Positions 10,146 to 22,000 of a DNA stretch of 64,000 nucleotides are shown here, piece after piece. The notes below the pieces were generated by a model. The model did not search any database, was not told where the DNA came from, and saw nothing but the letters and a program-made list of their open reading frames with translations. Source of the DNA: Linepithema humile (lineage: Eukaryota > Arthropoda > Insecta > Hymenoptera > Formicidae); assembly GCF_040581485.1 (NCBI RefSeq), contig NC_090128.1, positions 620,001 to 684,000 of the forward strand, given 5' to 3'. The stretch's first letter is position 1. Each line of letters starts with the position of its first letter. A program made the position numbers and the translations under genes.

Positions 10146-12498
10146 ATTCTATTTTCAAACCTCACCAATTTGCTTGTTCTGTGACACGATCCTGAATCAT
10201 GCGTATGAAGCGCGATTTTTGCATGTGCATTTGTAACGACGCATATAATTGTTTCGAAGCGACGTGACAGAAGAGCACAAATTTTCTTCCGCTCCGATCT
10301 ATTAATTTTATACGAGAGTATTTTGCAAAAAAAAAAGAGATGACTTGACCCGTATTATATACTGTTATACACGTCCTTTACACAGTTTAATTAAAAAATG
10401 CAGAGAAAAGTGTACTTTAACAATCCTACTCGTAGAAAACGTTTTCTCGAGTTCCTTTTTCCACAGTACATAATTACTTCAAGACTTTAATTGAATCCGG
10501 AGAGGAACGTTTCACGCAGAGTGTCCATTTTATCGCGAGAATAAGAGAGGAATTTATTTCCGCTAATCACTACTGTTAGCGTAATTTATTTTCTCGTATA
10601 TTCTTTAATATAATCGACGTATATAAAAATTGATGAAGGTGCGAAGTATATATAAGATGGTTCGTAAAAGACGCAAACAGATGACAATTTCTGTCGAATT
10701 TCGATCAATCTCTCTCACAAAAAATTTGTATCTGCAGAGCAAATTTAGATCTATAGAGCAATATTTAGCATTTATTAGAATCAAGAACTGATTTTATGAT
10801 TTCTGTCAAGTGCCATAATTGTAAGTATAATTTTATAATTAAAGTTTCAATTTTTGTTGAATACGCGATATAAGAATAGTTTGCAATCAATTTTCGGCCA
10901 AATTTACAGTAAATTTATTAAAGGATTTCGAAATTACAAATTTTATTCCAAGTCTAATTGTGTGTGTTTTACACCCTGTAAAATATTGTACTTTATTTTC
11001 TTGCGAGAAAACTGTCATCCACGATTTTTCACGACAATTTCACGTGTACAAACCTTGTTATAGTGATCTGTTTTTCAAAAAACAAAATCGCTTGTGCACT
11101 CACATCTTTAATGTTCCAAAGAAAACGTTCTAAAACGCTCATAGATTTTCGTAAGACATTGATTATAAAATTAATGCAAGTTAAAAGTGGTTAAATCAAC
11201 TGTTCAATCTCTAATTATTGTAGCAAGAAGTGTTTTAAAAATATTTTATAATTTTTCAGAGAAAATATTTCTTCTTATTTCCAATCTTTCTATTTACTAA
11301 TTCATCAAGAAATTTCGATAAGATAATTTTAGTACAGCGGTGAGATCAATACAAAATTTAACACTTCTGCCGCTTCTGCTGCTTTTATGAAAATTAACTT
11401 GGTACTTGGATTAATGTGGATAATTGAACATCGTATATCAATTAAAATCTAATAGTCTTCAAAAGCAAAGATCGTTAATGTAAAATTGATATTTTGTATA
11501 ATTACTCGTAATAGATAAGAGATTAAAAAAAATTAATATATAAAAATTTTAGAAAATATTGCAAGAAATTTGCATACACACATACACATATATTTTTCTC
11601 CACATCATATTTTCAGAAAATAAAATTAATATTTTCTACATCTAGGAGGCTAATTTATCCGGAGATTGCTAATTCTTAAATTTCGATCAAAGTACAAATG
11701 CGAAAGTGAATAAAGCGAATATGCGCTGCGTATTTTTCCTTTGCAGCGGTCGACTGATTCATTAACATATGTTTTCTTTTTACGCGCTACAGCACCGCCT
11801 CTCACTCGTGTTTGTAACGCCACGGCGTTTCGATCAGGTATGAACAGACGGCTCGTTGAATGGTACGAGGATTGAATCGGAACGGAACACAATGCTACGC
11901 CCGTAATGCACGCGGAGCTTGCACTCTTCCGCGAGCTTCCGTCGAGATACTGCGACATTTCCTCGTGTATACATCAAGTCGGTTCCCGGACGGTATTTCG
12001 AGTGCTGCAGAACACGATACGCGACACGCAAAAGGCATACGGCTGCAATGTTCGAATTTATTCTTGAAATATATGGCCTTTGTCGCATGCATTTCTGTCG
12101 TTGCTCGTTCAACTTTTTACATTTGCTTTTGCATTCATATCGTTACATATTGTACATCTATTCCTTATAAAAATATAACAAAACTTCTTTTTACAAGAAA
12201 TCGCTCATGACGGGAAACAAATACGACGATGCGTGGAGAGTTGTGTTGTTCACAATCTTATTACGATCGAATCACGTTTGTAATGCTGTTTGTTGTTATC
12301 ACGGCAGAAAATCAAGCGATGCATATGTAACAAACATTATATCATCGATAACATTGCGTTAACAGATGCAAATTTGCGACAGTGGAAATGTGACGCCAAT
12401 TAATGTGTGTAGCATGTTACATGTTTACCGCTAAGGTGGAATTCAAATAATGTTACAATATTATGACGCGGAGAAGTTGTGGGACACCACACCGGACG

Positions 12499-12531
12499 TG
12501 CGACTCAACGTTGAAAACACGTTGAGTCGCA
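12499..12531. repeat. Perfect 13-bp hairpin, 7-nt loop
   Basis: TGCGACTCAACGT pairs exactly with ACGTTGAGTCGCA around the loop TGAAAAC. Function unknown. It sits in intergenic sequence with no T-run that would suggest a Pol III terminator. Confidence 0.85.
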
Positions 12532-13280
12532 GAACTCATGAATATGACGAATAATTTCGCTGACAAGAACTGTTACGTCAGTTTATCTGGCAACGATACG
12601 GGCGGAGGACACTTTTGACGGAAACGCTGTCAACAAGTCTTTTTGGGGTCAACATGCTCGACATAGCGACGAGCCTCCAAAGAAGAACCAACTACGCTTT
12701 AAGAAATTGAAATAATGAATATTCATTCAACTTCTCCTTGTGTAAAAGATTTTAAGTAGGAAAAGGCTGATGCAGCACGCGTGGCGTGATGTAGAAAAAT
12801 ATTACCTAACGTCTGAATTAATCAGAATGAATAAACAGAAATACATGAGTTTTAAACAAAGAATTTCTCAAATTCATGAATATACAAAAATGATTTTATT
12901 TCGTTGCTTTTATATTCGTTCATAGCCAAACTCTCGGTTACATTCCGTGATAAAATTTTCAAAGTAAATTATCATTATTAAAATTTGATCGTAGTATTCG
13001 GTTGCAGTTTGCAGCAAAACTTAATAAAGAAAATATTTGGTAAAAACTATACAAAAATTGCCTGCGGAATAAAACTTTGTTAAGGCTGTCGCAAAATTGT
13101 AGCACAAAAATGCTACCAATTTCTACGAACATATAGTCACTGTTAATGTTTAAATTTGAGTTTTAACAATTGAAATAAATCTTTATTTATTTAAAAGATT
13201 TATTATAAAGAATAAAAACTTATTTTCAATAAAAGCAATGCTTATATGTGATATTTCGTATTATTATATTCTGTATATTA

Positions 13281-13420
13281 AAAAAAATAATATTTGATAT
13301 ATGTCCTACTTTTATTTAGTATTTTTAATCTATAAAATAGCGTGCAAATAAAACAATTCCAAAACTTTGATAAAAACATGTCAAAGTTTTTAATTTTAAG
13401 TTAATGTGTAAACTTTTATA
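13281..13420. repeat. Direct repeat, copy 1 (partner at 14367-14482)
   Basis: Shares ordered blocks with 14367-14482: ATAATATTTGATATAT, TATAAAATA-CGTG, AATTCC, AAAACATGT and TTTTAATTTTAAGTTAA. Identity is moderate with small indels, so this is an old segmental duplication or two copies of an unrecognised AT-rich element. Confidence 0.6.
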
Positions 13421-14366
13421 TCTCATGTTTTTATTTTACGTTGGAGTAATACTATTGCTCCATCACGTTACTCCCTACTTAAGATTCTCGTCATGAGAAA
13501 AAGTCCGATATATCTCAGTATCGACTGATGGCGCAGTAAGAAAGTTTACGAGGGAACCTCAAAGAGTAAAGCTAGGAAAGGTGTCCGTCGTAGAGGAATC
13601 TTGCTAAGGCCAATGTGTTTAGCATGACAAGCAGTCGAGCCTCCAACGAAAGAAGCCTTGGTTCGACATATGTGACGTATTCTGTAAAATAGAGTCGCGG
13701 AACGTGAAATTCCATCTTTTGGCCCAGTCCCGGCACCGCGGTAAAGTTTGACAACACGAAACCGGCGTCACAGCATTCCTCTCGAAATTCTGAAAGGAGG
13801 AAAAGTTTCCAGCGCGTTTTAACATTATCTGGTAATTTTTGTCTCTTTTTAAATTTATTGTAAAAAACAAAAGCAAAAAAAAAAAAAAAATTAAAAATAG
13901 AATAAAAATAAAATTTCGCGATTTTTCTTTCTTATAAATAAATTTTGTGCAAATAATGCGAATGTACAAATAATGTGTGTCTGTCATTAATAAATTTATT
14001 AAAGTATTACTATATTATTAATTAAAGAATTTAATTATTACACAAGATGGCGATAAATTTGTGTCTGTACTGCATGTAAAAAGATTCTTTAATTACTTCA
14101 AAGTTTCAACCCTATAATTTTCATTTAATAATAATAATAGCTTTGTAAGTTATATATAATTATTAGGTATTTTATAACATAGAATTTTTAATATATATAT
14201 TTAAATGGTTTTAATTTATTTCCTATATTTATACTATGTATTTTTAATATTTCGTACTTTTGATAATAAAACAAAAATTTATTCTTTTCACAAAAAATAT
14301 TTGCTAACGAAAGTATTAATAAAGAATATAGGAACGTTGATTAAATGTTCAATATAAAAAATTAAC

Positions 14367-14482
14367 CAAAAAAGATAATATTTGATATATTTTTAATGTA
14401 TAAAATAACGTGTAAATATGGGAATTTCCAAGCATTGAAAACATGTTAAAACTTTTAATTTTAAGTTAACGTGAAAATTTTT
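14367..14482. repeat. Direct repeat, copy 2 (partner at 13281-13420)
   Basis: Same block order as the first copy, about 1.1 kb downstream and in the same orientation. No coding capacity. Confidence 0.6.
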
Positions 14483-15266
14483 AACGCGTAATGTGGATTA
14501 TAAAAGCTTTTTCCTTTTAATTGTTATACACAGTTAAACTATATGTAAGTATAAGAATCTTTTTAATATTGTGTTTTTTTGTTCTGTCGATTTAGACGAT
14601 TTATTTTCGTTCGAAACTCGATTTAAACTTACATCACAACTGGAAGAAACAAATAGACAATGATATGTCAAACGTGTTCGAAATACGATTGAATCGTATT
14701 TAGGGCACTTTTAAAATGTCAAATGGACACCTCAAGCATCTTTACTAGATGCGCTTTTCCTTTGTTAGCAAATCGAGCAAAACGTTTGGCCAATGCCGAG
14801 AAATTTATTCGAGATTTATCTTCTATCGAGAGCAATTTACATGCACCTGCGTATTTTTTCGTGCGCGCGCGCGAAGGAGTGTTACTTTTATTCGTCACAA
14901 ATCAACCGCAATTGCTACTTTGTCCGAAGGTCTTCGTGCTTTCAAGTTTTTCACGTCGAGTAAATCATTCCGCTTTACTTTATTGTAGGAGCCACCATAT
15001 ATTGCGATAAATGTCCTACAAATTCTAGATATTCGTCTGTTGTACGTAGAAACTTGCTGAACATATTTCGTACGCATTTTTCTCAAGCTTTCAGTATGAT
15101 GTATGGTGAACCTGGACTTCGAAACTTGAATTTCGTCTTTGAGCTCATATAAAAAAATAATAATAAAGTTTAGTTTTATTTTTTTGCTTCTACACTGTCT
15201 TACTCGATCATTTTTGTCTGATTTTTCGCGGATGAAAATCTCATTTCTGCGCCTAATTTATTTATT

Positions 15267-15299
15267 TATCGGTATTCGTCAAACGTACGAATACCGATA
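15267..15299. repeat. Perfect 13-bp hairpin, 7-nt loop, upstream of Tat
   Basis: TATCGGTATTCGT pairs exactly with ACGAATACCGATA around the loop CAAACGT. Same stem and loop sizes as the hairpin at 12499-12531 but unrelated sequence. It lies about 150 bp upstream of the TATA-like box for Tat. Confidence 0.85.
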
Positions 15300-15446
15300 C
15301 AACAAATGGAACGCTGCATTAAACTCAATATAATCTCAATTAAACTCAATTAACGAGCAAACGCATGTTTGCAACGTCGTAGTCGTTGGACCGTTCGCAA
15401 CGCTCGAATAATCCTCGACTGTAACTCGAAGTAAACAGTTACAAGG

Positions 15447-15453
15447 TATATAA
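15447..15453 (+). promoter_or_regulatory. TATA-like box, candidate Tat promoter
   Basis: TATATAA at the start of a CpG-rich 5' region, about 480 bp before the Tat ATG. A transcription start near 15475-15485 would give a leader of about 450 nt. Assignment is by position only; CAGE or full-length cDNA would decide. Confidence 0.35.
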
Positions 15454-15927
15454 TTGCATAAACATTAGCGAGACGCAGCAAAATAGGACCGACGGAGTTA
15501 AGACTCTACACATTCTAAACCGGGTGGCGCGACAGAGACGGAAGCGGAAAGAGCGACGGAGACGGAGATGCATTCTGTTTGTTCCTGCGTGGACGACAGC
15601 GATAGCGAAGTCGCTCGGGGCGCTCGTTTTCTACGTCAGCAGGGAATCCATTTAATTAATTATGAAAGAAGGTGTGGTGCCGAACGGACCAATCCGACCG
15701 GTTCGTTTGTCCTCCAGCCTCCGTGGAACATTTCGATTATTAGCGCGCTGTCACGATCGGGGCTCAGTGATAGAAATCTAGCCGCACGAGAACGGTCGAT
15801 TGCGAGCACCAGGTAAGCATCCGCCAACTGAGAAGCACACACGCGTCTCGTTGGAGAATACACGCACGGCTGCTAATCATTTACGGGAAGATTCAGCGAG
15901 TGAAGCCTTCAAGGGGCGAGCTACGAG

Positions 15928-16069
15928 ATGTCTGTACCCAGTTTTCGTGAATGTTGGAACGTTTGCGCCTCCAACATCGCCAAGAGAACACATAATCCGA
16001 TTAGATCGATTGTGGAGAACATCGTCGTCGAACCAAATCCTAATAAGCCGATGATTGCGTTGTCTATTG
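15928..16069 (+). CDS. Tat: Tat exon 1
   Basis: Starts MSVPSFRECWNVCASNIAKR, continues through the conserved THNPIRSIVEN, and ends ALSI plus one base of a Gly codon, followed by donor GTAAGT at 16070. It sits in a CpG-rich stretch that also serves as leader. Confidence 0.92.
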
Positions 16070-19000
16070 GTAAGTTCACGTGTAACAATCATCTCATTAT
16101 GAATTATGTGGTAATACTTGTTCTCCTCTTTCAGTTATTCCTTGCATCCTATTATTGATTTTGATGGAAATAAATTTCATCTGACCATTATTTATCTATT
16201 AAAAATTATCAATTTTTTACAGAAATTGCGTAAATGTTATTATGAATGTTTTAGAAAAAAAACACCATTAAATATTTTTTATAGTAGAAAAGTATAAATT
16301 AATAATTGTAATCAGGAATAATTATAAAAAAATATTAATATCAATTTGTCACAATAATTTAATAAAAATAAAAACAGTTTTGCCGTAAGCAAATCGTGTA
16401 AAAATTAAATTAAATGTGGACACGCAAAAATGTGGTCGAGATATTTTGTAATCTGTGCACTTGATTATTATTAATTACTATTGTTAATAATATTCAATTA
16501 TTATTGCGTGACTTAAAAATCTTTCTAGTAATGCGAATCTTTATTTGAACCTTGTCGTGATTTTTCTAATTTCCACGTCTTTACGACAAGAGATAAAAAG
16601 TGGAAAATTACGAATCATTTATCGCAACGGTGTAATCAAGCGGTTGTTTTTTTTTGCACGGGGCAAAGGATGGCAAGACCGATCATTTTCCGTTGAGGAA
16701 AGAAAGGGGAGGGTTGTACGTCGTCCTTTACTACAAAAGCTGCGCGGAGATAAGCGCAATGTGCGTGTCCAGGCAAAATTACAATGTAGCCTGCCTTTAG
16801 TTTCGCTAATGTATGAAATGATGCTGTAATTAAAGGGCACTTGATGTATATCGCGTCGTGCTTTCGTAGCATTCTGCTGCGAAATTGCCGCTTATACTTA
16901 AAACTCGCTATACAAAATATAGCGATCGAATGCAGAAGATGTATGAATAAAGTCATTACTCCTATTCATTTCACTCGCGGCGCTTTGTAGAAGAACAAAT
17001 AGAGGGCCACCTACAAAGGCTCTACGCCGGCTTTGCCGGTAAACGCGAGTAAATGCATACAAATTGCAAACTCTCGCTGTTTCCCGCGAGTACGATCGAT
17101 CCTCAATATGCATGGAGCCCTAGCCATTGATGTGAAAAAGTTTAATGGATCGATGAAAAATGAAAGGTCAGATATCCCGCGCGAAGAAAAATCGCATTTT
17201 GATTTACTCCGGCGATGCGAATCGGTAATTAAATTCGCGATAGTCGCCGACGGCCGGCCGCTTTCGGAATATCTGGATTGCAATTGTCACCTTTTGCCGG
17301 GCTGAAAAGTGCGCGACGATGATAAAGTAAGAAGGAAAGGTACTCACCGCCCGTTCAACTCCATTCGTCCGGTTCCGTTTTCGTTTATGGAAAGGTGCCG
17401 TTCATCGCGCTAAACTGCGTGTCGAAGACATAAATAATTCCTGCAACAAATTTGAAGTAACAGCTGTGAGTTATCTTTCGATAAAGATTAGGGCTGCTTA
17501 AAAAGAAATAAATTTCCTCGTATTCGTTCTAACATGTGTTATACTTTGCTTTAACTTTTCTCTGAAATCTGGTCAACAAACCGGAGTTAGCTTTGTCGCA
17601 GGAGAGAATCTCCGAGATTCTCTCGGACGTATCGCGACTTAATACCCAGTTCGCTCTGGAAAATATCGGTACGCAAACACGCGGCGCAAGATAGACAATA
17701 TTTCGTTTGCCGACTCCGCCGTATTTCTAGAAGAAACAACTTTTTCGAAGGTTTATCGGATAAGAGCTTCTCCGAGCGGTAAAACAATTTCAATATAGTT
17801 GGCTCGATCGCTCGATCACATTCCCGCGACGTCTATTATTTAAAGAAGAAAGAAATGCTGCTTAAGGTATTAGAGATTTTTCCATGCTCGGCAATTTCGT
17901 TAAATCAAACTTATCTAATAACGAGAAAATCTTCAACAAAACAATAAACTAGGACGTGTTTTTTATTTAAATTAGTATTTCTCAAAAATATTTCTTTGAA
18001 AAACTGACAATAGGAAAGAGAAAGAGACTGGAAAATTATCCCGAGAAATTATGTACGTCAAACTAAAGAATTTTTGCCTAAAGATCAGAGTTAATAGTGT
18101 GTTCTGTTTTTATTAATTTCTTCAACTTCTTTAATTCCTCAGAGAGAAAGTTCTCGAACTTCCTATGTTGGGATTTTAACTATCCGGCACAGAGAGTTTT
18201 ATAAGCGGTAAAAAGTTAAAAGACAGTGGTAGTGATGCGTGAGTCCCCTTAACATTTGCAACGTACGAGTGGTGCAAAATGCGGATGTGTCAGAATGTAT
18301 CGGAAAAATGTCCAAAGTGCAGTCCTCAGCAAATTTTATAGCGGAATAGAATAGAACTGACACACGAGTACGCTAATCTAAATATATTTCGATACAAATC
18401 CCGCCTGAATGTGCCAACGGCTGTAAACATTTTCAAGAGCTTTCTTTTATTCTATACATATGCAATTCGTAGAAGATTACAATGTTAAAAACGAAATGGT
18501 AATGTTACAAAATTCTCCGAAAAATACTGCGTTTTTTTATAAAGATGAGAAAACGAGGGAAACAATATTAAAAGAAAATTATCGCGACGAGATTCTTTTA
18601 GAATATTGCATTCTTTTAGGAAAAATAAATTCCGAAGAATTTTTGTAATAATTCGATAAATAAGAGTTTTTTTTAGAATTTTTTACATCGAGAAATACGT
18701 TGCGATGCATATGTTTCGTTGTTTTCGATAAAGTGTTTCGTATATGGCTTCGTTCCAAAATATCCCGAAACTGTAAGTTTCATAATATGCTGAAAACAGC
18801 AATAAAAAGAAAGAAATTTTATTATATTTTCTTCTCTCTTATCAAGATAAGAACGTACATATTAAATTTCATATTAATTTTTTACATTTACATGTACATA
18901 TGTATTAATTTTTTAAAAAGATTTTTTTTCACTGCTGAGTACTTTTTTCATTTAGTATCAGACGAAATTTGTGTTACCGTACAAAAGTTATGTAACACAT

Positions 19001-22000
19001 GTGTACTGGTGAAAATTAATAAAAGTAATTATTCGAGAATTTCAAACTCGAGACGCTGTCGTATGTGTATGTAATGTGTAATTAATAATTTGCCGAACTG
19101 ATTGACATGAACTACAATAGAACCATGAAGTATAATCGGAAAATATTAATGTTGTCGAAACACAATCCTCTTCGATTAACAGCGGCGAAGTTGTAATTGT
19201 GCAAATTTCGCGACACTCGCGGAGTTCAACTTTTATTTCGCCGACACGCTGCCATTTCGCAATAGAAATTTTGTAACAAGAATCGACTACAGCGGGCAAC
19301 CTCCAGGAAACAATTAATTAATTCCAATTATATCGAGAATATGTGCGAGTCGAGTGGCGGGTATTACACGGTTTTGTTACACTTTGACAACGCGTCTGTA
19401 AACAGCGTTTTCCTACGCTAGTTTGAATTCAGTAATCAATTACAACGACATGTATACGTGTAATTAGATGTTTACGCGAAATTGTGGCAAATGTTTGGCA
19501 GAGAACCAGATTTATGCAATTAGCGGCTTGTGTACCCATAATCGCGCGATAATCAATAAATTAATACCCGGCGGTGTTTTTAAAATCGAATTTTAAGCCT
19601 CTATCGTTTCAAGGTGACCCTACAACTTTCGGCAATCTGAAGCCACCGCAGGAAGTAATCGAGGCTGTTCAAGAGAGCGTCGCTTCGCAATTATACAACG
19701 GATATGCGCCGAGCACAGGTAATTTGTAATTCTAAGATCGGCAGATGTAGCTAAATTGTTTTGCGCTGCAAATCTCGTTCAATTTAAAGTAAGCTCTGAA
19801 ATATGAGGGAAATGATAAAAAACAGATTTGTTAACAGCTAATGCATAAATTACATTACACTCCAATTTTCCGAATAATAATAGATATTATTATAATAGAT
19901 AAATCATTGCATTGTGATAAGTTATTTAAATAACACCGTAAATAATTAATCATTACGTAAACGTGTGTAATATATCTGTTCGCTTTACACAATGAATTAT
20001 TAATTACACGTGATTTATTAGATGTTACATTACGGGCTGAGCGATTATATTCATTCAGCAATGTAGAAAGTTCATTTTTACTTATTATTTTCACAGGTCA
20101 TCAAAGGGCACGAGAAGCCGTGGCGGAATACAGCTCGAACGAATTTGTGAAGGTTGACGCCAAGGTATGTGAAATGGATGAACATGTGCCCATATCGAAT
20201 GTCGATGGCAGAATAGCCAACACGTGTTGTGAACAAATTTGAGGTCATCGATATACAGAGACTTCTTGTCATACGTAAACGAAATTGTTCTTCATTTATT
20301 CAACGATAACATTATTATTATTTATTCAACGACGGACCAAATTACGGAATTGAATATTAACAACAAGTTTCGAACAAATGTTATAAATTGCTTTCAGCTG
20401 CGATAAAAAAAATGACATTGATGTAATTGGAGACAATTTTCGTGACAAGATCGAAGCAATACTCGTGCAATTTCGAAGATGATTGATTAATTCGGCAAAA
20501 TTTCATGAGATGGAAATTGCAGATATGGAAAAAGAGATACATAATGTTGTCGGCAAATGAATAAATCAGTTTGTAATGCAAACAATCTTTTTTATCAGTA
20601 CATAAATCAAACGTTTTGGTCAGCATCTGACCATCTTCACAGTGTAATACAATCAAAATAAAGCTATTGTCCATTAAAACGATTGAGGTCAAACTGTGAA
20701 ATCGTTAGTGATTCATCGTGCAAGATGTTATACTTAGTTAAATAAATTAACTTACTATAAGGCGGAATACAGCTCGAACGAATTTATGAAGGTTGATGTC
20801 AAGGTATGCGAAATGGATGGACACGTGTCCACATCGAATGTTGGTGGCAGAATAGCCAACGCGTGTTGTGAATAAACTTTAGGTCATCGATACGCAAAAA
20901 CTTGTCACATTAAATTAAATAGTTCTTTTATACTTACTATAAGTTAACTTAATTTACTATAACATCTTGCACGGTGAATTCAAGATCTCACAGTTTGATC
21001 TCAACTGTTTTAATATAATGGACAGTAGCTTTATTTTGATTTTGTATTACACTGAAGATGGTCAGATGCTGACCGAAACATTTATGTATTGATAAAGAAG
21101 ATTAATAAACAATTACATCTGGCGTTGGTTTTAGAGATCCTCTTTATTTGTAATGGTTTTATCAATAAGAACCTATATATATTTATGTTATATGATTTAT
21201 ATTGAAGTACCCGAGAGAGATAAAATGTAGAATTACGGTGCAAAATTTCGCGCGATACTGCACAATCGATAATAATACCGAAATTAAGCTTGCAGCATAA
21301 AAATTGCATTACTTTCGTTTAAATTTTTAATTTTATCCCTATGTCTACGCGGTGCAATTATAATCCACACATAAATATCGTATATACAATATTATACATT
21401 TTATTTTTCTAAAACGAACATTTTTCTGTGATCGTGCAAGTAATCGTATTGAGCGGTAATATGAAAGGCTTGTCAAGCCTTTATTCAAAATGTAATCCTA
21501 TATATATTTTATTTCAATACATACCAAAATCTATTATATCGAGCAAACACTTTAAAAAAAATATGAATAGCGTAAAAATAATAAAATTGTTTTCGGTATT
21601 TAATAAAAAAAAAAGGAGTTATTTTGCGTTTCCAATTCGCGCATTTGATGCCATACAAATAGAAATAACAAAAATAATTTATTCTGCATCTCTACATTTG
21701 CCGTAGGACGTAATCCTGTGCAGTGGATGTTCTTGCGCACTTGACCTGTGTATCACGGTTTTAGCTCGAGAAGGTCAAAACATACTAATTCCACGCCCGG
21801 GTTTTTCGATCTATCGAACGCTAGCGGAGGGCCTTGGTATTACGGTTAAGTCATACGATTTACGCGTGAGTATCCCACTCGAAAAAAAATAAATCCACAT
21901 TTTCATGCGCATCGAGATATTACAGTATTCCGCGTATGTGTGCGCGCGTGCGTTTCAATTTATATAAATTTCTTAAATCTTTAATTAATTAATACGTAAT

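Larger units (their letters stand above)
9223..10165 (+). other. vkg: 3' untranslated region of the collagen IV gene
   Basis: Stop codon to the last AATAAA-type signal. It holds a CA-rich block, a GC-rich middle (about 9420-9720) and pyrimidine tracts (about 9860-9905). Long open frames across it overlap the stop and the CA repeat and have no family similarity, so the region is read as untranslated. The 3' limit is inferred from the poly(A) signals. Confidence 0.65.
10166..15440. other. Intergenic region between collagen IV and Tat
   Basis: Mostly AT-rich sequence without a supportable gene. Short open frames such as 11860-12210 and 14723-15010 have ATG starts but no recognisable domains and low-complexity composition. 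It contains two 33-nt perfect hairpins (12499-12531, 15267-15299) and a degenerate direct repeat (13281-13420, 14367-14482), listed separately. Confidence 0.6.

Noticed and set aside
15568..15816. ORF in the Tat leader, in the same frame as the Tat start and ending near a GTAAGC donor-like site
   Set aside because: Stops at 15814 and 15829 separate it from the Tat ATG, and joining it would need an intron of under about 100 bp with no clear acceptor. It could be an upstream ORF.
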